A DNA stretch of 64,000 bases from an uncultured Caryophanales bacterium (lineage in GTDB: Bacteria > Bacillota_I > Bacilli_A > RFN20 > CAG-826). The stretch lies in the NCBI GenBank assembly GCA_937902735.1, contig CALELS010000014.1, positions 1-64,000 of the forward strand, given 5' to 3'. The position numbers and the translations under genes are program-made. The first letter of the stretch is position 1. Every line of letters begins with the position of its first letter. The notes under the pieces were generated by a model that saw nothing but the letters and a program-made list of their open reading frames with translations, was not told where the DNA came from and did not search any database. Below are positions 14,621 through 24,220 of the stretch, piece by piece.

Positions 14621-15924
14621 TAATCGTGAATATATGCATGTACGGTTGGAGGTTTTTTAACAGGATTTTTAACAATCTTGAAGGCGTTTTTAATTTCTTC
14701 AAGAACTTCATGGTAGTCATCTTTATTAGTGTGGACTTCACATAAGACTTCGCCTGCTTCGACTTTATCGGCAACTTTCTTATGAAGAACAATGCCTGCA
14801 GCCATATCAATAACATCATCAAATGTTTCTCTACCTGCTCCAAGTTTCATGGCGGATTCACCGATTTCTAAAGCAACGATTCTTTCAATATAACCACTTG
14901 TAGGAGCTTTAACTTGAATAATGTGTTTAGCAAGTTCGAATTTTTCTGGATGATCAATGTAGCTAACATCGCCACCTTGTGCTTCAACAAAAGCGCGAAG
15001 TTTTTTAAATGCTGAGCCATCATCAATAACTTTTTGAAGCATTTTTATTGCTTCTTCTTCATCTTTAGCAACTTTAGCTTGGACTAACATGATTGCACCA
15101 GATTGCATACAAATATTAACAAAGTCTTCTGGACCATGACCTTTTAAGGTAGCAATCGCTTCTTTAACTTCAAGAGCGTTACCAACTGCTAAACCTAGAG
15201 GTTGTTCCATATCGGTTAATACAGCACGTGTATCACGTCCAAGAGCGTTCCCAATTTCACACATAATGCGTGCAAGTTTTTCAGCACTTTCTTTGGTTTT
15301 CATGAAAGCACCATTACCAAATTTAACATCTAAGAGAATGCCATCAGATCCACTAGCGAGTTTTTTAGACATAACACTAGAGGCAATTAATGGGATAGAT
15401 TCAACTGTGCCTGTAACATCTCTTAAGGCATAGAGTTTTTTATCAGCAGGAACTAAATGACCAGTTTGACCAACGATTGCTAAGCCAATTTTGTTTACTT
15501 CTTCAGCAAATTTTTCTTCTGAAATATAAACTTGCATACCTGGAATTGATTCAAGTTTATCAAGAGTTCCTCCGGTATGACCAAGTCCTCTACCACTCAT
15601 CTTAGCAACTTTAACACCACAGGCTGCGACCATTGGAGCAAGAGCGATACTTGTTTTATCTCCAACACCACCGGTGGAGTGTTTATCTACTTTAACACCT
15701 TTAATATTTGATAAATCCATTACATCACCAGAATGTTCCATTCTGTCGGTTAATGTAACGATTTCTTCTTTAGTCATTCCTTTAAATAAGATAGCCATAA
15801 GAAGTGCGCTGATTTGATAATCAGGAATACTTCCATCAACTACCCCGTTGATAAAATATGTGATTTCTTTGTCGGTTAAGACACCACCATCACGTTTTTT
15901 AGTAATTAAATCTACCATTCTCAT
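14620..15924 (-). CDS. pyrimidine-nucleoside phosphorylase
   Basis: Thymidine/pyrimidine-nucleoside phosphorylase of 434 residues, a nucleoside salvage enzyme that splits (deoxy)uridine or thymidine with phosphate. The family signature SGRGLGHTGGTLDKLES and the phosphate-loop KHSTGGVGDKTS are intact. In-frame ATGs at 15954, 15924 and 15918 are possible. I prefer 15924, because GAGG precedes it by 9 bases and the family starts MRMVDLITKKRDG. Whether it is Pdp (uridine and thymidine) or DeoA (thymidine) cannot be decided by eye. First gene of the operon with dtd and mnmA. Confidence 0.93.
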   Translation of the reverse strand: MRMVDLITKKRDGGVLTDKEITYFINGVVDGSIPDYQISALLMAILFKGMTKEEIVTLTDRMEHSGDVMDLSNIKGVKVDKHSTGGVGDKTSIALAPMVAACGVKVAKMSGRGLGHTGGTLDKLESIPGMQVYISEEKFAEEVNKIGLAIVGQTGHLVPADKKLYALRDVTGTVESIPLIASSVMSKKLASGSDGILLDVKFGNGAFMKTKESAEKLARIMCEIGNALGRDTRAVLTDMEQPLGLAVGNALEVKEAIATLKGHGPEDFVNICMQSGAIMLVQAKVAKDEEEAIKMLQKVIDDGSAFKKLRAFVEAQGGDVSYIDHPEKFELAKHIIQVKAPTSGYIERIVALEIGESAMKLGAGRETFDDVIDMAAGIVLHKKVADKVEAGEVLCEVHTNKDDYHEVLEEIKNAFKIVKNPVKKPPTVHAYIHD

Positions 15925-16005
15925 AAATAAAAACCTCGATTGATATTCTATCATAATAGGTCGTTAGATAAAATCTATTTTATATTATAGTATGGAAGTT
16001 AATGC

Positions 16006-16019
16006 TATAATTTGAACAA
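16006..16019 (+). promoter_or_regulatory. leaderless-type promoter of the m5C methyltransferase gene
   Basis: A perfect -10 box TATAAT is followed by seven bases and then the ATG at 16019. Transcription would begin at or within one or two bases of the start codon, and no ribosome site is present. The same spacing is seen at 31760-31773. Confidence 0.6.
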
Positions 16020-17296
16020 TGGATTTCGTTACTCATTTAAAAAAATATTTATCAGATAAAGAAATTGATGATTTGATTGCATCTTTTAAAGAAGATGAAG
16101 TTAAAGGTCTTCTTTTAAATATAAATAAGATGGATAAGGATAAATTTTTAAAGATGTATCCAAATTTAAAAGTTCATCCCGTTATTGATTATGCTTTCTT
16201 ATATAAGAAAGATGAATATAACTTTGGACAAGATATTCTTCACGAACTTGGTGCTTATTACATTCAAGATCCAAGTGCGATGCTTGTATCATATTTTTTA
16301 AATCCTAAAGAAGATGATTTAGTTTTTGATATGTGCGCGGCTCCAGGAGGAAAAAGCGTTGGAGCGTCTCTTTTAATGCATAAAAAAGGACTATTAATTT
16401 CTAATGATAATTCGTATTCAAGACTCAATATTTTGCTCTCAAACGTTGAAAGAATGGGTCTAACAAATGTTTCGATTATATCAAATGATTTTTCTAAAAA
16501 CGGGGATAAATATATAGGCCTATTCGATAAGATTATTTTAGATGCTCCATGTTCTGGAAGTGGAATGTTTAGAAAGCTTAGTGAGATGAAAGATGATTGG
16601 ACTTATAACAAGGTTTTAAAATATGCTCTAATTCAAAAAGAATTAATCTTAAAAGCCTACGATATGTTAAAAGAAGGTGGAGAGTTAATTTATTCTACTT
16701 GTTCATATTCATATGAAGAAGATGAAGAAGTTATTGAATATCTACTTTCTAATAGAGATGCTTTGCTTGTTGATTTAGAGCATTTTGAAGGGGAATATCG
16801 TTCTAAAAAATATAAAGAAACAATACATTTATTCTCTTCGAGATTTACTGGCGAGGGTCACTATATCGCTAAGATAAAAAAACCTGGAGAGAATAAGAAA
16901 ACTTCTTTAATAAAAGAAAAATACGAAAAAAGTATTCTTTCTAAGGGTGGAAATAAAGAAATAATGGTTTTTGATAGATGTCTTTTACCTAAAGATTTAT
17001 CTAAATATGCAATAAGAGAAGGACTATTTCTAGGCACTAAAATAAAAGATAAGTTTATTCCATCTCACGCCTATGCTAAATCACTTTTTAATGATGAAAA
17101 TATGTTTGAAGTTAGTCTTGAAGATGCTTCAAAAATCATCAAAGGTGAAGAAATAAATGTTAATAAAAATGATGGATATTATTATCCATCATATCTTGGT
17201 TTATCTATCGGGGTACTCCATTATGTTAATGGAAGAATAAAGAATTTATATCCTAAAGGACTTAGGAAAAATATTATTTATAAATCTTCGCGCTGA
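16019..17296 (+). CDS. RsmF-like RNA m5C methyltransferase (NOL1/NOP2/Sun family)
   Basis: 425-residue SAM-dependent cytosine-C5 RNA methyltransferase. SAM motif I is FDMCAAPGGKSV, motif IV DAPCSGSGMF and motif VI STCSYSYEEDEEV, with the two conserved cysteines (in PCSG and TCSY). A C-terminal extension like that of RsmF (YebU) follows the catalytic domain, so 16S rRNA is the likely target, but a tRNA target cannot be excluded. No ribosome site; see the leaderless-type promoter. Its 3' end overlaps the convergent pullulanase gene by 23 bases. Confidence 0.9.
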   Translation: MDFVTHLKKYLSDKEIDDLIASFKEDEVKGLLLNINKMDKDKFLKMYPNLKVHPVIDYAFLYKKDEYNFGQDILHELGAYYIQDPSAMLVSYFLNPKEDDLVFDMCAAPGGKSVGASLLMHKKGLLISNDNSYSRLNILLSNVERMGLTNVSIISNDFSKNGDKYIGLFDKIILDAPCSGSGMFRKLSEMKDDWTYNKVLKYALIQKELILKAYDMLKEGGELIYSTCSYSYEEDEEVIEYLLSNRDALLVDLEHFEGEYRSKKYKETIHLFSSRFTGEGHYIAKIKKPGENKKTSLIKEKYEKSILSKGGNKEIMVFDRCLLPKDLSKYAIREGLFLGTKIKDKFIPSHAYAKSLFNDENMFEVSLEDASKIIKGEEINVNKNDGYYYPSYLGLSIGVLHYVNGRIKNLYPKGLRKNIIYKSSR

Positions 17297-19382
17297 TTGG
17301 GAAAACCATTGCGTGACGAGTTAAGAATTTTGAATTCTTTCTATCTTTATAAATATAGTCTTCTTTTTCATCATCAAAATTTAAATAAATTGTGTTCTTT
17401 GTCGGATTAATAATTAAGGTATATTTTGTATCTGAAATATCTTTGTTATCCATCGTTACAACAAGAGCGTTGTTATTAACATCAAATTTGATAGATTTTT
17501 CAATTAACTTTGGATCAGAAATCTTATAGAAAGGTATCTCTCTTCTTTGCTTAATATAGTTTTTAAATGATTCAACAAGTTCTTTTCTTTCATCAAGTGT
17601 ATCGTAATTAAATTGATTGAATTTATCGCCTTTATTATAGGTGTTATGATGAGCAAATTTTGTTAAACCAATTTCTTGTCCAGCATGAATGAATGGGACT
17701 CCAAATGAGAGCAATAAACTTTTATTTAAAAGTTTGATTCTACGAATTTTCTCATCATTATTATCATCAGTGGAATTTTCAATCACATCATTAATTGTGG
17801 AATTATCATGACATTCAACATAATTTATAGATTGATTCGTTGAGACAAAAATTGGATTAAAAACATAGTTGATTGTGGACGCTGTGAGAGCAAATTTATA
17901 ACCTTCAAGATAAGAAATATTACCTAAAATATAACCATTATCATTAAGTTCTGCTCCACCACCGTTTCCACGAGCAATATTGCGATAAGAATCATTGAAA
18001 AATCCGATATTTGGAAGATCTTTAGCGTTATTCATATTTGCCATTAAATGACCTTCAAATTTATCTCCAGCCATGTTCCAACCTTCACCATAAAGCATGG
18101 CATCTTTTTTATATGAAGTTGCCATGTTATATATGTCATTTATTGTTTTAGCATCTGTTAGACCCATTAAATCGAATCTAAAGCCATCTATATCGAATGT
18201 ATCAAACAAATATCTAGTGGAATCTAAAATAAGTTTATGTACCATTATTTTTTCGCTTGCAACAGCATTTCCACAGAATGATTGATTAATGAAATTATAG
18301 TTTTCATCCACTCTAAAATAATAATGTGGGACAATCTTCTCTAAGATAGTTTCTTTATCAAACATGTGGTTATAAACCACATCGAGATTAACTCTTAAGC
18401 CATTTAAATGGAAAGTGTTAACAAGTTCTTTGAATTCATATAGACGAGAATATGGATCTTTTGGATTAGTGCTATAACTACCTTCCAAAGTGAAATAATG
18501 ATATGGATCATAACCCCAGTTATATGTTTTTTGAGGTTTTGTCTCATCAATAGTAGCAACACTTAAAACAGGAAGAAGTTGAACATGGGTTACACCTAAA
18601 TCTTTGATGTAATCAATTCCAGCTTTATTCCCTCTTGAAGTTCTTCTATTTTTCTCACAAAGTCCGATGAATTTACCTTTGTGGACAATGTTTGAATTTT
18701 TATGAATTGTGAAATCACGAACATGAAGTTCATAAACTATTGCATCAACGTAATTATCTAGTCTAGGAAGTTTATAATCGACTTTAACATCTTTAATCTT
18801 TTCTAAGTCGATTACAGCGGATTGTTCCATATTAATGGAACCACTTTTTGCATATGGATCAATTGTTTCAAACACCTCGTTATTTTGATTAATAACGTAG
18901 GTATATAAAACTCCATCATAATCCCCTTCTAAAATAAGTTCATAAACACCTCTATCGCATCGATTCATTTCCAGTTCTTTATAAGTGTTTTTGAAACGAT
19001 ATTTGAGATTAACTTTACTTGCTAATGGGGCCCAGAGTCTAAAGGTTGTTCTATCTTTAGTATAAGTAGGACCTAAAATAGCATCTTTAGCAGAATATCT
19101 TTCATCAAAATCTTTAAAAGCAGGGGCTTTAGATAAATCCAGAGAATTAAATTCGTTATTGGTTTTGATGATGAAATGATCGGCAAGATTTAAATCAAAA
19201 GTTAAACCAATATGAATGAAAGTTAGTTTATCTTTGTTTTCAATTGTTTTAAGTTCGTAATAAATCTCTTCGAGATTTTTAAATATATGTAAATCTAATC
19301 CAATGATATCTGGATCATTCGTGGTTAAAAGAATTTCTCTCCAAGATATAAGTTCACTATGATATAGATACTTACTTGCCAT
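17274..19382 (-). CDS. type I pullulanase (GH13)
   Basis: 702-residue alpha-1,6-debranching enzyme without signal peptide, so cytoplasmic, acting on branched alpha-glucans or glycogen. An N-terminal region of about 100 residues is followed by a CBM48-like domain (TTFRLWAPLASKVNL), then the GH13 barrel. The pullulanase signature YNWGYDPYHY, the nucleophile Asp in GFRFDLMGL, the acid Glu in YGEGWN and the Asp in ECHDNSTI are visible. Starts 3 bases after the ftsK stop, suggesting co-transcription with ftsK. Convergent overlap with the upstream-coordinate methyltransferase gene. Confidence 0.93.
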   Translation of the reverse strand: MASKYLYHSELISWREILLTTNDPDIIGLDLHIFKNLEEIYYELKTIENKDKLTFIHIGLTFDLNLADHFIIKTNNEFNSLDLSKAPAFKDFDERYSAKDAILGPTYTKDRTTFRLWAPLASKVNLKYRFKNTYKELEMNRCDRGVYELILEGDYDGVLYTYVINQNNEVFETIDPYAKSGSINMEQSAVIDLEKIKDVKVDYKLPRLDNYVDAIVYELHVRDFTIHKNSNIVHKGKFIGLCEKNRRTSRGNKAGIDYIKDLGVTHVQLLPVLSVATIDETKPQKTYNWGYDPYHYFTLEGSYSTNPKDPYSRLYEFKELVNTFHLNGLRVNLDVVYNHMFDKETILEKIVPHYYFRVDENYNFINQSFCGNAVASEKIMVHKLILDSTRYLFDTFDIDGFRFDLMGLTDAKTINDIYNMATSYKKDAMLYGEGWNMAGDKFEGHLMANMNNAKDLPNIGFFNDSYRNIARGNGGGAELNDNGYILGNISYLEGYKFALTASTINYVFNPIFVSTNQSINYVECHDNSTINDVIENSTDDNNDEKIRRIKLLNKSLLLSFGVPFIHAGQEIGLTKFAHHNTYNKGDKFNQFNYDTLDERKELVESFKNYIKQRREIPFYKISDPKLIEKSIKFDVNNNALVVTMDNKDISDTKYTLIINPTKNTIYLNFDDEKEDYIYKDRKNSKFLTRHAMVFPISAKIYK

Positions 19383-19384
19383 AA

Positions 19385-22111
19385 TTATTCGTCATCATCT
19401 ACATATTGAAGAGTAGATTGTTCAATACTTCCTAATTGTTGTTCATTATTAATTGGGACTCTTTTAATAACTTTGTTTCCTCTTGCATCACCAGTTTTTT
19501 CAACATAACCTTCTTTTTGGAGTCTTCCAAACATTCTTCCTGCACGAGGGAAACCAATTGCGTAACTTCTTTGAAGATATGAAATAGAACAAAATTCACG
19601 GTTAACAATATCTTCAACGATTGTTTTATATAAAATATCATCAGAAACATCTTTATCAACTCTGGTTGGTTCAGCATCATCAAATGAATCATTATCAGAA
19701 GAATGATCTTTTAGATCAAGGAATGCAGGATCATATTGAGGTGGCATCATATCACGGAGATAATTTGCAATGCGGTTGATCTCAGCTAAAGTACAATAAG
19801 CACCTTGTAAACGCGGCTTATTTTGTCTAGAAATAAGAGCGCAGTCGACAATCATATCACCATTTCCAAGTAATTGTTCAGCGCCACCTTCACCCAAAAT
19901 AACATTACTATCAAAATATGAATTAACTGATAAAGCAACGTGGGTAGAAATATTTGCTTTAATAACTCCATCGATAACATTAACCGATGGTCTTTGGGTT
20001 GCAAGAACAAGATGGATACCAGCTGCTCTAGCTTTTTGAGCAATACGAACAACTGGAGTTCTGATTTCTTTACAAGATTCACTTAAATCAGCGTATTCAT
20101 CAACAAAGATTACTATGTAAGGTAGTTTTTCATATCCTCTTTCAACCATGATTTTGTTGTAATCTTTAATATCATTAACAAATTCGCTTGCAAATAAAGA
20201 ATATCTTCTTTCCATTTCTTCAACGAGTTTATTTAGGGCAACATTAGCTTCGTTAGCCTCAGAAATATTTGGACATAATAAGTGTGGAATATCGTGATAG
20301 ACATTCATTTCTACTCGTTTTGGATCAATTAATAAGAGTTTTAATTCATCTGGTTTATTTCTCAAAATAAGAGTTGCGATAACACTATGAACAAAGACTG
20401 ATTTACCACTACCAGTTGAACCAGCAACTAACATATGTGGGAATTTGGTTAAATCAGCATAAATTAATTTGTTATCGATATCTTTACCAAATGGAATATA
20501 TGTTCTAGTTTTTTCATCAGTTGGTGGAAGAGCATCTAAACATTCTTTGAGTCCCACTACAGTTCTAATATCGTTTCCGATTTCAAGTCCTGATGTAGGT
20601 TTTCCAATAACGAGTTTTTGGAAACGGACAGGAATACCATTAAGTCTTGATGCTAAATCAGGAATATATCTATCTACTGTAGAAACAGATTTTGATGATT
20701 CCATTTGAATATCAAATCTAGTAAATGAAGGTCCTACAGTATATGAAATTGCTCTAGCACCTATAGATAGATCTTGGAAAATAGCATTAATTGCTTCCAT
20801 TCTCGCATCGTTTGAATCTTTATTTGCTAATTTATCGCTTTCATTTTCTCTTTTATCTATAAGAGAAGTTGAAGGATAAACATAATTAACGAGTGGTTTT
20901 GCTTTTTTAGGTTTACGAGAACTAATATCAGTTTCGTCAATAACAGGTTCACTTTCTACTTTAGGAGTGACTTTAGTTACTTCAATAGTGGATGGAATTG
21001 GCTCATCATTAAAGAGAGGTTCAACCTCTTCATAGTTATCTTTAACTGCTTCTTCATGCTTTTCTTCATTTAAAAATGAAGGAACAGCTTCTTTAAATGA
21101 AGGTTCATCATGTCTAACCTCTTCCATATCGGAGAAAGTTTCGCCTTCAAATGAGAATCTTGCTTTTTGAAGAGTGTGAGAATTATTAAATGAATTTCTA
21201 ACCATTGAAACTTCATCTGGATTATTGTCTCCTCTACTAGTTTCAAATAATGGTTCTTCTTTTCTTTCGATGGTAACATCAACTTTGACTATATTATTAT
21301 TCTGAGTATCTTCTCTTTTAATTTCTTTAGATTCAAATGGTTCGAAAGGAAGAAATTCTTCTTCGTTTTTTTCTTCGCTTGGAGAAGCTATTAAGATTGG
21401 AGAAGGCTCCTCACTAATTTGTTCGATTTCAGGAGTTTTATCTTTCTTATGGATTGCTTTATTAATCTTAGAAACGATGAATTTAAATAATTTACGGATG
21501 TAGAAATTAACGACTAAACATATTCCGATAACGATTGTAACGATTGAAACAATGATTGTTCCGACTGGTGTAATCGCACTATTAAGCATGCCATCAATCA
21601 TAAAAGCAATAAATCCACCACCAAGAGCGCTATTACTTATAACAAATCCGTTTTCACTTACTTTCAAGAAATAATGAATGAATGTAGACATCTCTAAATA
21701 TTTTCTAAGTTCACCGTTTTCAGTAGTGACCCTAGTCATATCTAAATAGATTTGCTCTGTTTCAACCATACTCTTATACATTGGATGAACTTCTAATGGA
21801 ACAGTTGTAAGTAAAATATTGGTCACTAAAATAGATGCACCAAAGATCATGATAAATAAGCCAATTAAAGATAAATCAAATTTAAATTTAGTTAGTTTTT
21901 TTGCAAATATAATATATAAACCAATGATTATTAAAAGTGGAACAAAAACCCAAAAACCAGTAAAACCAATACTTGCCATAACTCCAATAGTAAGGAATTG
22001 AAGACCAGCTACATTAGCGGATAATAAAATCAAAATAGCTAACAAAATAAAGCTAATTCCGATAACTAATCTTGTGAAGAATGGTTTTATTTTAATCTTA
22101 GGGGCTTTCAT
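19385..22111 (-). CDS. ftsK: FtsK/SpoIIIE DNA translocase
   Basis: 908-residue membrane-anchored DNA pump that moves chromosome ends through the closing septum. Four or more hydrophobic helices in the first ~210 residues, a long acidic Glu/Ser/Pro-rich linker (about 230-430), then the motor with Walker A AGSTGSGKSVF and Walker B YIVIFVDEYADL. The C-terminal gamma winged-helix domain (DDILYKTIVEDIVN...RAGRMFGRLQKEGYV) reads the orienting sequences. Promoter TATAAT lies 10 bases before the ATG, with no ribosome site. Confidence 0.95.
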   Translation of the reverse strand: MKAPKIKIKPFFTRLVIGISFILLAILILLSANVAGLQFLTIGVMASIGFTGFWVFVPLLIIIGLYIIFAKKLTKFKFDLSLIGLFIMIFGASILVTNILLTTVPLEVHPMYKSMVETEQIYLDMTRVTTENGELRKYLEMSTFIHYFLKVSENGFVISNSALGGGFIAFMIDGMLNSAITPVGTIIVSIVTIVIGICLVVNFYIRKLFKFIVSKINKAIHKKDKTPEIEQISEEPSPILIASPSEEKNEEEFLPFEPFESKEIKREDTQNNNIVKVDVTIERKEEPLFETSRGDNNPDEVSMVRNSFNNSHTLQKARFSFEGETFSDMEEVRHDEPSFKEAVPSFLNEEKHEEAVKDNYEEVEPLFNDEPIPSTIEVTKVTPKVESEPVIDETDISSRKPKKAKPLVNYVYPSTSLIDKRENESDKLANKDSNDARMEAINAIFQDLSIGARAISYTVGPSFTRFDIQMESSKSVSTVDRYIPDLASRLNGIPVRFQKLVIGKPTSGLEIGNDIRTVVGLKECLDALPPTDEKTRTYIPFGKDIDNKLIYADLTKFPHMLVAGSTGSGKSVFVHSVIATLILRNKPDELKLLLIDPKRVEMNVYHDIPHLLCPNISEANEANVALNKLVEEMERRYSLFASEFVNDIKDYNKIMVERGYEKLPYIVIFVDEYADLSESCKEIRTPVVRIAQKARAAGIHLVLATQRPSVNVIDGVIKANISTHVALSVNSYFDSNVILGEGGAEQLLGNGDMIVDCALISRQNKPRLQGAYCTLAEINRIANYLRDMMPPQYDPAFLDLKDHSSDNDSFDDAEPTRVDKDVSDDILYKTIVEDIVNREFCSISYLQRSYAIGFPRAGRMFGRLQKEGYVEKTGDARGNKVIKRVPINNEQQLGSIEQSTLQYVDDDE

Positions 22112-22121
22112 AAGTATTTTT

Positions 22122-22140
22122 ATTATACATACGTACGTAT
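22122..22140 (-). promoter_or_regulatory. ftsK promoter with 12-base palindrome
   Basis: Minus strand TATAAT at 22127-22122, ten bases before the start codon, so the transcript has almost no leader. Directly upstream, inside the spacer, is the perfect palindrome ATACGTACGTAT (22129-22140), placed as an operator would be. Confidence 0.5.
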
Positions 22141-22149
22141 ATCATGCAA

Positions 22150-22177
22150 CAAAAAAAGCGCAAATAATGCGCTTTTG
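22150..22177 (-). terminator. intrinsic terminator of the RNase J-like gene
   Basis: Minus strand AAGCGCA-ttatt-TGCGCTT followed by TTTTT, 16 bases after the stop codon of the RNase J-like gene. Confidence 0.85.
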
Positions 22178-22190
22178 TTTATCTAATTTC

Positions 22191-23873
22191 TTAATCAAGG
22201 ATTGTAATTGAAGGAATAATTGAAGGATTTTTAAGTGAATATCTTCTTATAAGTCTAAACGCTGCATCAGCGATATTATTTTGAAGTTTTTCTTCATTAT
22301 AGAATTCACTTCCTTCAAGAGCGTTTAATAATAAGGCTTCCACTAATTTGGTAAGTTCTTTGATGAGCACTTCTGAATCCTTAAGATAGACGAATCCTCT
22401 TGCTTGAATATCAGGACCTGCTACGATACATCTTTTTGATCTAGAAATAGTAACTCCAATGATAATTACTCCATCATCAGCAAACTTCACTCTTTCTTCT
22501 AAAATTGAAGAGGTAATATCACCTATTCCTTTGCCATCTACATAGACATCCCCATGAGGAAGTGAAACAGTTGCAAGACGAGCAACTCCATCAACTATAT
22601 CAATATAATTGCCATTATCCATAACAAATATTTTGTTATGAGTTAGACCAACTGAAGTTGAAAGTGCAACTCTAGCAGCATCAAGTAGTTTACGATATGC
22701 ACCATAAATTGGGACAAAATATTTTGGTGAAGTAATTGATAAAATTGTCTTAATATCTTCTTCGCTTGCATGCATTCTTATGAACGACTTTTTATCGAAT
22801 CTTACTACTTTAGCTGAACTACGATAAAGCATGTCAATTGTCTTAGTTTCACTTACTTCAGATTCGATATGATATGGTACACCAACAATGATTGTGTCAT
22901 TTTCATTTAAATTAATGATTTTTGTTGGATTATCTTTTGAGGCTAAAAGAGCTAATTTGTGATAAAGTTTATCGCCCCAATCAACCATGAAAATAACAAT
23001 ATCTTGTGGAGCGTGATTATTTATCGTATCGATTGTATAAAATCGATTTGCTGTTAAAGAACCATCAATACTAAGGAATTTTGAGAACGTATGATATGTA
23101 TCTTGTGTTTCCTTATCATAAAAAATGATTTTTTTCTTGTTTTGAAGAGCAAATGTAGCGGCATTAACGATGTTATACATATCGTTAGTTTCAAGTGCTA
23201 AAAAGATTCTTCCTTGAGCATCTTTAAAAGCATGTTCCATCAAAGAAACAAGTTTATATGATGGATTAGAATATCCTCTTCGATCAGCATATCTGGCTTC
23301 ACACATAAGGAGTAAAACTCCTTCTTCAGATAATCTAGCGATTTCTTTACGGTCATAATAATAATCAGGAAGTGAGTCATTATCGATGACAAAGGCTCCA
23401 AAAAACATGATATTTCCATATGATGTATGGATTGAAACACCATTTGCATGGCTCATTGAAGCACATAATGCAAAGAAATTAATGCGATGATTGCCAACAT
23501 AGAATTCATCAGTAGGCTTTTTAATATTTACATCCATCCTCACATTAAGCTTGTTGTGCCTCATGAAGAGAGATAAAACAGCATATGTTGTATCTGTACA
23601 ATAAATTGGAGCAGGAGCTTTTTCGTATACGAAAGGAAGTCCAGAAATAGCTGGATCACTACCACGTGTTAAAAAATATGCTTTGATTCTATGTCTGTTT
23701 TCTAAAAGATAGGAAACATTAGCAATAATATAATCAACACCAGGACGTAATTTATCTGGTTTTTTCTCGCCACATTCAATGACAAAAATATCATCATTTA
23801 CTTCAACAATGGTGAGCATTTTGCCAAATTCGTCTTGACCACCTAAGGTGATTACTCTAATTTTATCGTTCAT
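22191..23873 (-). CDS. RNase J-like protein lacking metal-binding residues
   Basis: 560-residue protein with the full RNase J layout: metallo-beta-lactamase, beta-CASP and C-terminal domain. The overall similarity is clear, e.g. ITLGGQDEFGKMLTIVEV, GARGFVY-type ARGFVYLKDSEVL, SPKYFVPIYGAYR. The metal site is gone: HGHEDH of active enzymes reads RGSDPA (residues 70-75), the GDFK Asp reads GAFV, HASGH reads HASEE and PVHGEYR reads PIYGAYR. It is probably a non-catalytic partner (J2-like) of an active RNase J elsewhere, a known pairing in Firmicutes. Single gene, 2 bases after DUF1667, ends in a terminator. Confidence 0.88.
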   Translation of the reverse strand: MNDKIRVITLGGQDEFGKMLTIVEVNDDIFVIECGEKKPDKLRPGVDYIIANVSYLLENRHRIKAYFLTRGSDPAISGLPFVYEKAPAPIYCTDTTYAVLSLFMRHNKLNVRMDVNIKKPTDEFYVGNHRINFFALCASMSHANGVSIHTSYGNIMFFGAFVIDNDSLPDYYYDRKEIARLSEEGVLLLMCEARYADRRGYSNPSYKLVSLMEHAFKDAQGRIFLALETNDMYNIVNAATFALQNKKKIIFYDKETQDTYHTFSKFLSIDGSLTANRFYTIDTINNHAPQDIVIFMVDWGDKLYHKLALLASKDNPTKIINLNENDTIIVGVPYHIESEVSETKTIDMLYRSSAKVVRFDKKSFIRMHASEEDIKTILSITSPKYFVPIYGAYRKLLDAARVALSTSVGLTHNKIFVMDNGNYIDIVDGVARLATVSLPHGDVYVDGKGIGDITSSILEERVKFADDGVIIIGVTISRSKRCIVAGPDIQARGFVYLKDSEVLIKELTKLVEALLLNALEGSEFYNEEKLQNNIADAAFRLIRRYSLKNPSIIPSITILD

Positions 23874-23875
23874 TT

Positions 23876-24220
23876 TTACTCCAATATATTTTTAGTAGCA
23901 ACAAGATTAACTCCACTACCAGCAATATTTTCAATTATTACATCACCAATTTTAATTGGTGCTTTAACAGATACTTTATTTAATTCTTCCATTGCTTTGA
24001 AAATTAACTCTTTAGCAATTGCTTCACTTGTTTTAACAGGAAGTCGATCTTCATTAATTGAATCAATTCTCACTGTGGAAGTTAAAACTCTTTCAGGATG
24101 AGTAAGTTCTTTAATGGCGTATTTTGCACCTCTAGGGCAAAAATTGCCTGTTACAACATTATTTTCATCAACACTTAGATGACATCCACGAGGACAGACA
24201 ATACAAATTAATTCTTTCAT
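23876..24220 (-). CDS. DUF1667 cysteine-motif protein
   Basis: 114-residue protein of the DUF1667 family (COG3862). It starts MKELICIVCPRGCHLSV with Cys6, Cys9, Cys13 and Cys28, a likely metal or iron-sulfur site. The family is regularly the third member of a set with a GlpA-like dehydrogenase and an NAD(P)/FAD oxidoreductase, as here, and is thought to be part of that redox complex. Overlaps the upstream oxidoreductase gene by 4 bases. Confidence 0.88.
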   Translation of the reverse strand: MKELICIVCPRGCHLSVDENNVVTGNFCPRGAKYAIKELTHPERVLTSTVRIDSINEDRLPVKTSEAIAKELIFKAMEELNKVSVKAPIKIGDVIIENIAGSGVNLVATKNILE

